DNA of 32,595 nucleotides, from assembly GCA_021372675.1 (NCBI GenBank), contig JAJFTZ010000066.1, forward strand, positions 1 to 32,595, written 5' to 3'. Below the pieces are notes generated by a model. That model made no database searches and was not told the origin of the DNA. It saw only the letters and a program-made list of their open reading frames with translations. Of this stretch, positions 23,801 to 30,434 are shown one piece after another. Position 1 is the stretch's first letter. Each line of letters begins with the position of its first letter. Source of the stretch: Eubacteriales bacterium. GTDB taxonomy: Bacteria; Bacillota; Clostridia; Christensenellales; CAG-138. The position numbers and the translations under genes were made by a program.

Positions 23801-24027
23801 CGGGCGCCTACGTGCAGGACGGCAAGATCACGAGAAACGCGCAGGCGCGCCTGGTGCGCGACGGCGTGGTGGTGTTCGACGGCAGGGTCGGCTCGCTCAA
23901 GCGCTTCAAGGACGACGCGCGCGAGGTAGCGGCCGGCTATGAGTGCGGCATCGGCTTCGACGGCTTCAACGACGTCAAAGAGGGCGACGTGATCGAGGCG
24001 TACATCATGGAAGAAGTGAAGCGCTAA
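20860..24027 (+). CDS. infB: Translation initiation factor IF-2 with prion-like repeat region
   Basis: IF2 is the GTPase that brings fMet-tRNA to the 30S P site and promotes subunit joining. At 1055 residues it is long because of the N-terminus. Residues 1-75 are a charged helix, 90-190 are Ala/Pro/Lys/Glu-rich, and 199-337 hold ten tandem copies of a 13-15 residue [14 protein letters not shown] unit. An IF2_N domain is at about 476-530. The G domain follows: GHVDHGKT (566-573), [20 protein letters not shown] and SAK, with domains II-IV after it. The ATG touches the ylxQ stop. The core is fully conserved; the repeat tract is the unusual part. Confidence 0.97.
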   Translation: MAKVKVNDFAKELEAQAAELFERIKKTQGEVSDALQSVRRAEGKLKEKEEAERKERVERERKERLMELLASENDLAFHVGAPDHEEQAPQKAEEKPVKAEEKAETEKKAAPKKPAKKAEASASAEKAEPAEPVRAEAAAPAQEAVEKPAAPVEKPAAPAEKSAAPAEKPAAAKPETAEKPAAGGYQARRIEQPAQNAPRPQGQYGQGGYQQRPQGQYGQQGGYQQRPQGQYGQQGGYQQRPQGQYGQQQAGTQQRPQGQYGQQGGYQQRPQGQYGQSSGYQQRPQGQYGQQQGGYQQRPQGQYGQGGYQQRPQGQYGQQGGYQQRPQGQYGQGGYQQRPQGQGYQPRQGGFNQGGFDKDKDAKPGFGPRPQGARPPYGQNRTGGAARGATGAIAPVQTKERVSNYDPAKNTYNRTREEDRRVKNKKTILKESAPAVPGKTVNWDDDTVGGTRRSARRKQQTPMRRPEPVIIEKAVMTTETITVKDLSEKIGKPAAEIIKRLFKMGIMATINQELDYDTCALVAADYNIELEYQLTKTFEDVLQESTDESDEKENLIVRPPVVTIMGHVDHGKTSLLDAIRNTDVAEGEAGGITQHIGAYTVTKNGRQITFIDTPGHEAFTAMRARGAQVTDIVILVVAADDGIKPQTVEAINHAKAAEVPIVVAINKMDRPGADPERVKQQLTEHGLVVEEWGGQTICVPVSAKTGNNLDTLLEMVLLLADVQELKANPERIARGTIIEAELDKGRGPVATVLVQNGTLKIGDPIVAGTAYGRVRAMMDDKGRRVTSAGPSQPVEVLGFSEVPAAGDIMNVAEIDKLSRNVAEERRVKQKTEQLKNLSKVTLDDLFSQIEEGQVKDLNIIVKADVQGSAEAVKAALEKLSNAEVRVRCIHSGVGAITGSDIMFASASNAIIIGFNVRPDAQARATMEREKVDVRFYDIIYKATEDVEQAMKGMFKPIFKEVELGRASVRNTFKVSGVGTIAGAYVQDGKITRNAQARLVRDGVVVFDGRVGSLKRFKDDAREVAAGYECGIGFDGFNDVKEGDVIEAYIMEEVKR
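21454..21894 (+). repeat. Tandem 39-45 bp repeats in infB
   Basis: Ten in-frame units (21454-21870) plus a partial eleventh encode [14 protein letters not shown]. Unit lengths vary by whole codons (13, 14, 14, 15, 14, 14, 15, 13, 14, 13). Several units differ at synonymous positions, such as CAG/CAA and TAC/TAT. The protein repeat therefore appears to be maintained by selection and not to be only a fresh DNA expansion. Confidence 0.95.
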
Positions 24028-24081
24028 CGCTTTCACGCGCATGTCGTCAAAGCCGGGTCATGGCCCCCGAACCCCCTATAG

Positions 24082-24101
24082 GGAACGGCCGTACCCGTTC
24101 C
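24082..24101 (+). other. Intercistronic hairpin between infB and rbfA
   Basis: GGAACGG (24082-24088) pairs with CCGTTCC (24095-24101). No T-tract follows. It may be a processing or stability element in the 112-base gap that separates infB from rbfA. Confidence 0.4.
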
Positions 24102-24139
24102 GCGCATACTAAGGAAAAACACCCCTGAAAGGAAACGCC

Positions 24140-24517
24140 ATGTCCGTCAGATACCAAAGGCTCAACGAGGAGCTTAAAAAGACCATCAGCGAAATACTCC
24201 GCGATTTGCGCGACCCGCGCGTCACGGATATGGTCACCATCATGAGCGCGGAGGTCACCAACGACCTCAAGTGGGCGAAGGTGATGGTGAGCGTGTACGA
24301 TCCGAGCGAACAGGCGCGGCTCGACGCCGTGAGCGCACTCAACAGCGCGAACGGCTTCATTGCGCGGGAAATAGGCAGGCGCATGCAGATACGCCGCCTG
24401 CCGCAGCTCAAATTCGTGCTCGACAGCTCCATCGAATACAGCGTCCACATTTCAAAGATCATCGCCGGGCTTCACGAGGCCGGCAGCGGGGAGCGGGATG
24501 ACGGGGAATCTCATTGA
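24140..24517 (+). CDS. rbfA: Ribosome-binding factor A
   Basis: RbfA (125 residues, KH-like fold) helps 16S rRNA 5' end maturation and cold adaptation of the 30S subunit. It has the typical RYQRLNEELKKTISEILRD start, the LRDPRVTDMVTIMSAEVTNDL segment and the AKVMVSVYD strand. The ending LPQLKFVLDSSIEYSVHISK is the conserved last strand and helix. AAAGGAAA precedes ATG 24140. Its last 20 bases overlap nrnA. Confidence 0.95.
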   Translation: MSVRYQRLNEELKKTISEILRDLRDPRVTDMVTIMSAEVTNDLKWAKVMVSVYDPSEQARLDAVSALNSANGFIAREIGRRMQIRRLPQLKFVLDSSIEYSVHISKIIAGLHEAGSGERDDGESH

Positions 24518-25484
24518 ACAGGCGGCGGATTTCATCCGCGAAAACGATGGCTTCACGCTGATCGCGCATATCTCGCCCGACGGCGATACCCTTGGCTCCG
24601 CGCTGGCGCTCTACGGCGTTTTGAAGGAGCTCAAAAAGGACGCGCAGGTGGTATGCGGCAACCGCGTGCCGCCCAACTACGTTTTTTTGCCGTACGCGGA
24701 CGAGCTTCTTTCGCCCGAGGCGGCGCGCAAGCTGCCCTTCGCCATCAGCATCGACTGTGCGGACGCGCTCCGCATGGGCGTGAGCGCGCCCCTTTTCGAC
24801 GCGGCGCAAAGTACCCTCAACCTCGACCACCATGTGACCAACACCGCCTACGCGAAGATGAACGTGGTGGATGGATCGGCGGCGGCCACGGGCGAGCTCA
24901 TCTATAAGCTTGCCATGCGCCTTCTGCCGTGCCTCACGGAACCTATCTCCGTATGCCTCTATACGGCGCTTCTGACCGATACGGGCAGCTTCGCCTACAG
25001 CAATACCACGCCCGAAACCATGCGCATAGCGGCGGATATTCTCGAGAGCGGCATCGACACCTACGAGATCAACCGCCTCGTCTACCGCACGGTGCCCTAC
25101 CACAAGGTGAAGCTTTTGGGCTTGGCGCTCAACAATATGGAGCTTTTATGCGGCGGAAGGCTCGGCCTCACCGCCGTGACGCTCGAGGAAATGCGCTCGG
25201 TCGGCGCCACCGAGGAGGATACCGAGGGCGTGATCGACTATGTGCGCGACGTGGATAGCGTGGAGGTCGCGGTGCTTCTGCGCGAGGTGGATACGGACGT
25301 GTTCAAGGCGAGCCTGCGCTCGAAACGGTATGTGGACGTGAGCAAAATCTCGCGCGCCAAAAACGGCGGCGGACACGCGTTCGCCGCGGGCTATACCGCG
25401 CACGGCGCGTTCGGCGAGGTGTATGCCGAGGCGGTGCGCATGGCCTCCGCGGCGCTGGAGGACGAGGCTTGGAAGGTGTCGTAA
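24498..25484 (+). CDS. nrnA: DHH phosphoesterase NrnA (oligoribonuclease/pAp phosphatase)
   Basis: This 328-residue DHH/DHHA1 protein degrades nano-RNAs and dephosphorylates pAp. Metal ligands are visible: H24, D28 and D30 in AHISPDGD, D86 in SIDCADA, D110-H111-H112 (the DHH motif), and D161 in LLTDTGSF. The C-terminal DHHA1 substrate-binding GGGH is at 290-293. The rbfA-nrnA-truB-ribF order is usual in Firmicutes. The start overlaps rbfA; the stop overlaps truB. Confidence 0.95.
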   Translation: MTGNLIEQAADFIRENDGFTLIAHISPDGDTLGSALALYGVLKELKKDAQVVCGNRVPPNYVFLPYADELLSPEAARKLPFAISIDCADALRMGVSAPLFDAAQSTLNLDHHVTNTAYAKMNVVDGSAAATGELIYKLAMRLLPCLTEPISVCLYTALLTDTGSFAYSNTTPETMRIAADILESGIDTYEINRLVYRTVPYHKVKLLGLALNNMELLCGGRLGLTAVTLEEMRSVGATEEDTEGVIDYVRDVDSVEVAVLLREVDTDVFKASLRSKRYVDVSKISRAKNGGGHAFAAGYTAHGAFGEVYAEAVRMASAALEDEAWKVS

Positions 25485-26371
25485 ACGTATTGAAGCCTCC
25501 GGGCATGACGTCGAGCGATGTTGTGACCGATGTCAGGCACATTTTTTCCATGAAGCGCGTAGGGCATACCGGTACGCTCGATCCCGGCGCGGCGGGCGTT
25601 TTGCCCGTCTGCCTCGGGCGCGCCACAAGGCTTTTCGACTATCTCACCGACAAGGAAAAGGAATATTTCGCCGAGATACGCTTCGGCGCGGAAACGGACA
25701 CGCAGGACTCCTACGGGACGGTCGTGCGGCGTTGTGGCGCGCGCGTGAGCGAGGCGGCTTTAGGGGGAATACTCCCGCGCTTCACGGGCGAGCAGATGCA
25801 GACCGTGCCGCTTTACGCGGCGGTGCGCGTCAACGGCACGCCCATGTACAAGCTCGCGCGCGCGGGCGAAACGGTGGAGCAAAAGGAGCGCCGCATCACG
25901 GTGCGCGCGCTGGAGCTTCTAAGGCAAACGGGCGACGATAGCTTTCTTCTTCGCGTCGTCTGCTCGCGCGGCACCTATGTGCGCGCGCTCTGCAGCGATA
26001 TCGGGAACGCGTTGGGAACCTTCGCGCATCTTTCCTTTTTGCTGCGCACGCGCTCGGGCGCGTTTTCCGTTGAAAACGCGTTCACTTTGGAGGAGCTTCG
26101 CGCCCTCAAGGAGGAAAATTTGCTTTCCTCCGCCGTGCTCCCCGTAGACGAGGCGCTTTCGGGCTTCCCTTCGCTTTCTCTCGCGGGCTTGAGCGAGCGG
26201 GAAAGGCGGCTCCTTCTAAACGGCGCGTGTGTGGAGCGCGGGGAGGAACTGTGTTTTGGCGAAACCGTGCGCACCTACCTCGACGGTCAATTTATCGGTC
26301 TCGGCACGCGCGCGGAGGAAGGCTTTCATATTTCTGTATTTTTTACGACGGAGGGCCCTGATGGGGAATAG
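25469..26371 (+). CDS. truB: tRNA pseudouridine55 synthase
   Basis: TruB makes pseudouridine 55 in the T loop of tRNAs. The start VVNVLKPPGMTSSDVV and catalytic Asp38 in GHTGTLDPGAAGVLP are clear, followed by GRATRLFDYLTDKEKEY. A C-terminal region after residue 230 would be the PUA-like part. The 300-residue length is usual. The start codon is TTG at 25469, with GGAGG (25457-25461) upstream and the motif beginning right after it. It overlaps nrnA by 16 bases and its end overlaps the ribF start. Confidence 0.95.
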   Translation: MEGVVNVLKPPGMTSSDVVTDVRHIFSMKRVGHTGTLDPGAAGVLPVCLGRATRLFDYLTDKEKEYFAEIRFGAETDTQDSYGTVVRRCGARVSEAALGGILPRFTGEQMQTVPLYAAVRVNGTPMYKLARAGETVEQKERRITVRALELLRQTGDDSFLLRVVCSRGTYVRALCSDIGNALGTFAHLSFLLRTRSGAFSVENAFTLEELRALKEENLLSSAVLPVDEALSGFPSLSLAGLSERERRLLLNGACVERGEELCFGETVRTYLDGQFIGLGTRAEEGFHISVFFTTEGPDGE

Positions 26372-27248
26372 CATGGCGCCCGAAAGAAGCGTGGTCGCGC
26401 TGGGCATGTTCGACGGCGTGCACGCCGGGCACAGGAAGCTTATGAGCGAGGCCGCGGCGCTCGCACGGGAAAACAGTCTCGCGCTTGTGGCGTATACCTT
26501 TCAAAACCACCCGCTCTCGGTGTTCGGCGGCGCGCCGAAGCTTTTGAGTGGGCTTGATGCGCGCACGGAAATGCTTGCCTCGTTCGGCGCGCGCGTGGCG
26601 GTGGACGAATTTACCTTAGAACTTGCCGCGACGGAGCCGGAGGCGTTCGTTCACATGCTCTCAGAGCGGTTTTCCATGGCGTATGCGGTGGCGGGCTTCA
26701 ACTATACGTTCGGCAGAAACGGCGCCGGCGACGCCGCGCTTTTAAAGGAGCTCGGCAAAAAACACGGCTTTTTTACGCGCGAGGTCGCGCCCTACCTATA
26801 CGGGGGCGAGCCGGTCTCGAGCACGCGCATACGCGCTTCTATCGAGGCGGGCGATCTGAAAAACGCCAATGCCATGCTGGAGCGCGACTACGCGCTTTCG
26901 GGCACGGTCGTGAGAAACCGCCGCATCGGCAGCTCTATCGGGTTTCCCACGGCGAACCTCGGCGGCGTGGAAGATATGGTGCTGCCAAAGCCCGGCGTTT
27001 ACGCGACGCGCGCGCTCGTGGACGCTAAGCTCTACAAGTCCGTGACGAGCGTGGGCAAAAACCCCACCGTGGGCGGCGCGGGCATCCACGTGGAAACGCA
27101 TATCATGGGCTTCGACCGCGATATCTACGGCGAGCGCCTCACGGTGTTTTTTGTGGGATTCTTACGCGACGAGCTTCTTTTCGACAGCGTGGAGGAGCTT
27201 GCCCTTCAAATCACGAAGGACGTTGAGCGGGCGAAAGCGGTAGGATAG
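26361..27248 (+). CDS. ribF: Bifunctional riboflavin kinase / FMN adenylyltransferase
   Basis: RibF converts riboflavin to FMN and then FAD. The N-terminal adenylyltransferase domain has ALGMFDGVHAGHRKLM (HxGH at about residues 21-24), FNYTFGRNGAGD and SSTRIR. The C-terminal kinase domain has IGFPTANL, PKPGVYATRA and GKNPTVGG. The length of 295 residues is typical. ATG 26361 is 5 bases after GGAGGG (26350-26355); ATG 26373 is a less likely alternative. This is the last gene of the rimP operon, and a strong terminator follows. The flavodoxin-like protein earlier in the window would use its FMN. Confidence 0.95.
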   Translation: MGNSMAPERSVVALGMFDGVHAGHRKLMSEAAALARENSLALVAYTFQNHPLSVFGGAPKLLSGLDARTEMLASFGARVAVDEFTLELAATEPEAFVHMLSERFSMAYAVAGFNYTFGRNGAGDAALLKELGKKHGFFTREVAPYLYGGEPVSSTRIRASIEAGDLKNANAMLERDYALSGTVVRNRRIGSSIGFPTANLGGVEDMVLPKPGVYATRALVDAKLYKSVTSVGKNPTVGGAGIHVETHIMGFDRDIYGERLTVFFVGFLRDELLFDSVEELALQITKDVERAKAVG

Positions 27249-27273
27249 GCGCAATTAATAAAGAGTAAAGCTG

Positions 27274-27310
27274 CGGCGGATGCGCAAGAAAGTGCGTATC
27301 CGCCGTTTTT
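27274..27310 (+). terminator. Terminator of the rimP-ribF operon
   Basis: CGGCGGATGCGCA (27274-27286) pairs with TGCGTATCCGCCG (27293-27305), 13 bp with one G-T wobble, followed by T5 (27306-27310). It lies 25 bases after ribF and may also serve the convergent minus-strand gene. Confidence 0.9.
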
Positions 27311-27338
27311 CTAACTATAAAAGCAAGCCCGGCGCGGT

Positions 27339-27608
27339 TTATCCGTGCGCGCTTTGCTTCACGATCTTGCGTATGCTGTCGGTCGATAGATAAAACTGCT
27401 TGGCAAGCTCGTGCACGGCCGTGCCGTCGCGGTAGCGCTGTACGATCTGCCGGTTGCGGGCGGCGTAGCGCGCGCGGGAGCCGTTTACGGCGCCCCAGGC
27501 GGCCTTGCACTCGCCGCTCGGCACATAGATAAGCTCGCCCGCGCAGTATTTTTGAAGCTCAGCCAACAGCGCTTCGGGCAAAACTGCCTCTGCGTTGCGA
27601 TATTTCAT
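27339..27608 (-). CDS. CD3324 family HTH protein (Mor-like)
   Basis: This 89-residue protein resembles the clostridial CD3324 family of small DNA-binding proteins. The N-terminal part, MKYRNAEAVLPEALLAELQKY with GELIYVPSGE, is typical. After a basic linker (SRARYAARNRQIVQRYRDG), residues 62-85 (AVHELAKQFYLSTDSIRKIVKQ) form a helix-turn-helix of the kind used to bind DNA. The target is unknown. AGGAG lies 5 bases before the ATG on the minus strand. The gene follows a minus-strand structured RNA that ends in a terminator, so it may be expressed by read-through of that element. Confidence 0.75.
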   Translation of the reverse strand: MKYRNAEAVLPEALLAELQKYCAGELIYVPSGECKAAWGAVNGSRARYAARNRQIVQRYRDGTAVHELAKQFYLSTDSIRKIVKQSAHG

Positions 27609-27646
27609 GCGATCTCCTTGAAAAAAGTTAAATCGGGGCGGAACAT

Positions 27647-27672
27647 AAAAAAGCCGCGGAGCAACCCGCAGC
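27647..27672 (-). terminator. Minus-strand terminator after the structured RNA
   Basis: On the minus strand GCTGCGG pairs with CCGCGGC (7 bp, one wobble) around GTTGCT, followed by a T6 run (27652-27647). It stands between the structured RNA and the HTH gene. Confidence 0.75.
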
Positions 27673-27762
27673 CTTCAGGTCCCTCGCAAGAGCGGTATCC
27701 GGCGCGCAGGAAAAAGCAAGGCATGCTATGCCCGTTCCCCGCGCGCCGAACACCCGTTTGTA

Positions 27763-27798
27763 TTAGAGGCTCAACACCTCATACAACTTCTTCACCAC
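27763..27798 (-). CDS. Possible 11-codon leader peptide
   Basis: On the minus strand AAAGGGG (27813-27807) is 8 bases before GTG 27798, which opens the frame VVKKLYEVLSL and a TAA stop. The stop lies inside the TTGTAT/ATACAA hairpin, so a ribosome on this frame would disturb that structure. Short leader frames inside structured, terminator-bearing RNAs are typical of translation-coupled attenuation. The peptide may instead be chance. Confidence 0.35.
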   Translation of the reverse strand: MVKKLYEVLSL

Positions 27799-27844
27799 TT
27801 GATCAACCCCTTTCAAAGAGATTGCAATTCCGGATTGCGCTCCC

Positions 27845-27873
27845 ATTGTACCGCGCTAAAACGCCTTAGGCAA
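27845..27873 (-). promoter_or_regulatory. Strong minus-strand promoter of the structured RNA
   Basis: On the minus strand TTGCCT (27873-27868), a 17-base spacer and TACAAT (27850-27845) form a near-consensus sigma-A promoter. Transcription would start near 27838. It is directly after the terminator of the DUF3892 gene. Confidence 0.75.
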
Positions 27874-27876
27874 GGG

Positions 27877-27898
27877 AAAAAACGGATTTACCCGTTTT
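27877..27898 (-). terminator. Terminator of the DUF3892 gene
   Basis: On the minus strand AAAACGG (27898-27892) pairs with CCGTTTT (27885-27879) and the T-run continues to 27877. It is 26 bases after the DUF3892 stop. Confidence 0.75.
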
Positions 27899-27923
27899 CG
27901 CACGGCAAGAAATACCGCCGCGC

Positions 27924-28214
27924 TCATTTATCGAGCGTCGGCAGACCGTCTAGGTTGTTGTCCTCCCGCCCGTCGGGGAGGGATTTGAGGTATTCGCTCC
28001 CGTTTCGCGTAGCGACGCCCACGCCTTTTATGCGCCCCTCCTTGGCGAGCCGCACGCCCTCCGGCTTCTCGACGATCGCGCCGTCGGAAAGCTTATAGCC
28101 CGTGGTGCGCCCGCCTTCCTTCACGAGCGCCACGATCTCGCGCGCGTCCGCGCGCGGCGTGGGCACGTTTGTCATGGCCGCCATGGGTAAAAACGACAGA
28201 TCGCGGTGTTCCAT
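27924..28214 (-). CDS. DUF3892 domain protein
   Basis: This 96-residue protein has a DUF3892-like domain of unknown function in residues 25-96. The pattern IVALVKEGGRTTGYKLSDG, then LAKEGRIKGVGVATRNGSEYL and a final SLPDGREDNNLDGLPTL is characteristic. The N-terminal 20 residues are variable. GGGAGG precedes the ATG by 7 bases on the minus strand. The gene has its own terminator and is divergent from the DUF362 gene. No membrane segment or signal is seen. Confidence 0.8.
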   Translation of the reverse strand: MEHRDLSFLPMAAMTNVPTPRADAREIVALVKEGGRTTGYKLSDGAIVEKPEGVRLAKEGRIKGVGVATRNGSEYLKSLPDGREDNNLDGLPTLDK

Positions 28215-28279
28215 GCTTTTTCCTCCCGTAACGATTCTTATCTTAGCTTCTCATCCCCGGCGCGGCGCTATTCCTCCGG

Positions 28280-28308
28280 TTGCGTTTTCGGCTCAGCTGT
28301 GCTATTTT
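28280..28308 (+). promoter_or_regulatory. Promoter of the DUF362/ferredoxin gene
   Basis: TTGCGT (28280-28285), a 17-base spacer and TATTTT (28303-28308) with TGC before it. It lies about 28 bases before the gene start. Confidence 0.55.
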
Positions 28309-28335
28309 TGATAACATCAAACTAGGAGGCATGGG

Positions 28336-29481
28336 ATGAACGCGGAGGTATCCATCGTACGCTGCGAGGATTACGATCCCAAGCGTGTCAGAGAGGCGCT
28401 TTTAGAGGCGCTTGCGCCCATCGGCGGGCTCGATTTTGTAAGGCCGGGCATGACAGTGGCCGTGAAGGTGAACCTTTTAACGCGCGCTAAGCCCGAAAGG
28501 GCCGTTACCGTACACCCGGCCGTGGTCGCGGCGCTTTGTGCCCTTTTAGTCGAAAGGGGCGCGCGGGTCGTGGTGGGCGACAGCCCGGGCGGCCCCTTCA
28601 ACGCGGCGTATCTAAGCGCCGTGTACACGGGCTGCGGCATGAATGATGCCGTGCGCGCGGGCGCGAGCCTCAACGACGATTTCGGCTTTTCGGACGTTTC
28701 CTTTTCGGAGGCGGTAGCCGCCAAGGAGCTTCAGATCACCGATTATCTCTTGGCGGCGGACGCCATCGTGGATTTGTGCAAGGTGAAAACGCACGGTCTC
28801 ATGGCGTTTACGGGCGCGTGCAAAAACCTGTTCGGCGCGGTGCCGGGCACGCGTAAAACGGAGTACCACTACCGCTACCAATCGCACGAGGCGTTTGGGA
28901 ACATGCTTGTGGATATCGCGGAATTCTTAAAGCCGTGCCTCAGCGTGGCCGACGGCGTTATAGCGATGGAGGGCAACGGCCCCTCGGGCGGCACGCCGCG
29001 CTTTTTGGGCGCGGTCATGGCATCGAAAAACCCCCACGCGCTGGATCTTGCCGCCGCGCATCTCATCGGCCTTAACAAGGACGACGTGCCTACGCTTCGC
29101 GCCGCGCATATGCGCGGACTTATCCCCGAAAGCGCGGATAAGCTCGCCGTATACGGCGAGCTTTCGGAATTTGCGGTTTCGGATTTTAAGCTCATCCCCA
29201 AGCAGCGCCTCGAGTCGTGGGGCTTCAAAAGCAAGATCTTTGGTAATTTGGCGGCGCACGTGCTCGCAAGCCGTCCGCTCGTTTATAAAAACGCCTGCGT
29301 GGGCTGCGGCGAATGTAAAAACGCCTGCCCCGCAGACGCCATCGCAATCGAAAAAAAGCTCGCCCGTATCGACAGGGAAAAATGCGTCCGCTGCTTCTGC
29401 TGTCAGGAGTTCTGCCCGAAATCCGCCATCCAAGTGCACCGGCCCTTCACCGCGCGCCTGATGAGCCGGTCAAAAAAATGA
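28336..29481 (+). CDS. DUF362 protein with two 4Fe-4S clusters
   Basis: This 381-residue protein has a DUF362 domain (about residues 1-300) and a C-terminal bacterial ferredoxin domain. DUF362 features include VRPGMTVAVKVNLL, VVVGDSPGGPF, ADAIVDLCKVKTHGLMAFTGA and the VADGVIAMEGNGPSGGTPR strand. Two CxxCxxCxxxCP motifs are complete: C321, C324, C327, C331 and C350, C353, C356, C360. The protein is likely a cytoplasmic redox protein; the substrate is unknown. AGGAGG (28324-28329) precedes ATG 28336. It runs tail to tail with the EamA gene, with the two stop codons adjacent and no terminator between them. Confidence 0.9.
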   Translation: MNAEVSIVRCEDYDPKRVREALLEALAPIGGLDFVRPGMTVAVKVNLLTRAKPERAVTVHPAVVAALCALLVERGARVVVGDSPGGPFNAAYLSAVYTGCGMNDAVRAGASLNDDFGFSDVSFSEAVAAKELQITDYLLAADAIVDLCKVKTHGLMAFTGACKNLFGAVPGTRKTEYHYRYQSHEAFGNMLVDIAEFLKPCLSVADGVIAMEGNGPSGGTPRFLGAVMASKNPHALDLAAAHLIGLNKDDVPTLRAAHMRGLIPESADKLAVYGELSEFAVSDFKLIPKQRLESWGFKSKIFGNLAAHVLASRPLVYKNACVGCGECKNACPADAIAIEKKLARIDREKCVRCFCCQEFCPKSAIQVHRPFTARLMSRSKK

Positions 29482-30339
29482 TTACGGCTTTCGCGTGGCG
29501 AACAGCAGCGTAACGCTTAAAATAACGCCGCCGCCGATAAGCTCCCGCGCGGTAGGCACGGCGCCTAATAGGAGAAACGCGAAAAGGATACCGTACACCG
29601 TTTCCATGCCCGATAGGATACCCGCCGTTTGCGCCTTTACGCGCTTTTGCGCGGTTGCGTACAGCGAAAAGCCGAGCGCCGTGCAGAGTACGCCGATCAC
29701 GGCGATCCCCGCGATATCCGCCGCCGTGACGGCGGGCTTTTCAAGGAAAAGCGCCGGAACAAGCGCGAGCGCCGCGGCCGTCTGCTCGTAAAAGCAAAGC
29801 TTCACGCCCGGGTAGCGCGCCGCGAAGCCGCGGTTAAAAAGCGTGAGCGCCGCGTAGGTGAGGCTCGACGCCATGCCCCACAAAACGCCCTCGGTGGTTT
29901 TGTTGCCGAGGGAAAAGCCCGGCGCGGTGATCGCCGCGCCCGCGAGGAGCGCCGCCGCGAAAAAAAGGTTGCGTCCCTTAAACGCCTCCTTAAAAACGAG
30001 CGGCTCCAAAAAGATGAGAAACAGCGGGAACGTGGAGAAGGTGATGGTGCCCACCGCCACGGACGCGGTCTGCACGGACTTGAAAAAGCACACCCAATGC
30101 GCCGCGAGCACGATGCCCGCGATCAAAAAAAGGGGGCCGTCCTTTTTGTTAAGCGGCCTTAAGCTTTCCTTTCTTGCGGCGAGGATCGCGAACAATAGAA
30201 CCGCCGAGCACGCCGCCCGCCCGAAGGTGATGGCGACGGGCGGCGCGCTCAAAAGCTTGGCGATCGCGCCCGAAAGCCCGAACAGCATCACCGCGAGGCT
30301 TAAAAGGAGCGCGCTTTTTTTGTCGGTTTCATTCCCCAT
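29482..30339 (-). CDS. EamA/DMT family transporter, apparently leaderless
   Basis: This 285-residue integral membrane protein has about ten hydrophobic segments in two EamA halves. The first half begins SALLLSLAVMLFGLSGAIAKLL and the second near GVLWGMASSLTYAALTLFNRG. Such drug/metabolite transporters export amino acids, metabolites or toxic compounds; the substrate cannot be told. The start is odd: no ribosome binding site precedes the ATG. A perfect TATAAT ends only 7 bases upstream, so the transcript should begin at or next to the ATG. No internal Met fits, because the first membrane segment starts at about residue 9. It is divergent from the 8-oxoguanine deaminase gene. Confidence 0.88.
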   Translation of the reverse strand: MGNETDKKSALLLSLAVMLFGLSGAIAKLLSAPPVAITFGRAACSAVLLFAILAARKESLRPLNKKDGPLFLIAGIVLAAHWVCFFKSVQTASVAVGTITFSTFPLFLIFLEPLVFKEAFKGRNLFFAAALLAGAAITAPGFSLGNKTTEGVLWGMASSLTYAALTLFNRGFAARYPGVKLCFYEQTAAALALVPALFLEKPAVTAADIAGIAVIGVLCTALGFSLYATAQKRVKAQTAGILSGMETVYGILFAFLLLGAVPTARELIGGGVILSVTLLFATRKP

Positions 30340-30346
30340 GCTTAAG

Positions 30347-30375
30347 ATTATAGCACGTGCGGCGGAGCCGATAAA
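30347..30375 (-). promoter_or_regulatory. Promoter of the EamA gene
   Basis: On the minus strand TATAAT (30352-30347) is preceded by TGC (extended -10). The -35 region is weak (TTTATC or TTTTAT, near 30370-30376). Predicted initiation coincides with the start codon at 30339. Confidence 0.65.
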
Positions 30376-30385
30376 AGCGCTTTTA
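30372..30385. promoter_or_regulatory. Palindrome in a divergent promoter region
   Basis: TAAAAGCGCTTTTA is a perfect 14-bp palindrome. It overlaps the -35 region of the EamA promoter and lies 50 bases before the deaminase start, so a repressor bound there could affect both genes. Confidence 0.4.
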
Positions 30386-30434
30386 GAAATCGCCGCGGTT
30401 TGATAAACTTAGATAGGACAAAGGAGGTAAGTCA

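Larger units (their letters stand above)
27647..27838 (-). ncRNA. Structured small RNA or attenuator leader, class unknown
   Basis: A transcript of about 192 nt is predicted from a strong minus-strand promoter to a terminator with T6. Its predicted 5' end GCAATCC can pair with GGGTTGC near the 3' end (27661-27667). A long irregular stem joins 27735-27756 with 27693-27712 and includes a GGCGCGC helix. A second hairpin pairs TTGTAT with ATACAA (27758-27786). End-to-end pairing, length and rod shape recall 6S RNA, but the asymmetric 5' half with its own hairpin and a ribosome binding site also fits a leader-peptide attenuator for the HTH gene, or a type I toxin-like locus. I cannot assign a family. 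Confidence 0.55.

Noticed and set aside
27411..27869. Plus-strand 152-codon frame
   Set aside because: It is antisense to the HTH gene and the structured RNA and has no ribosome binding site or recognisable domain.
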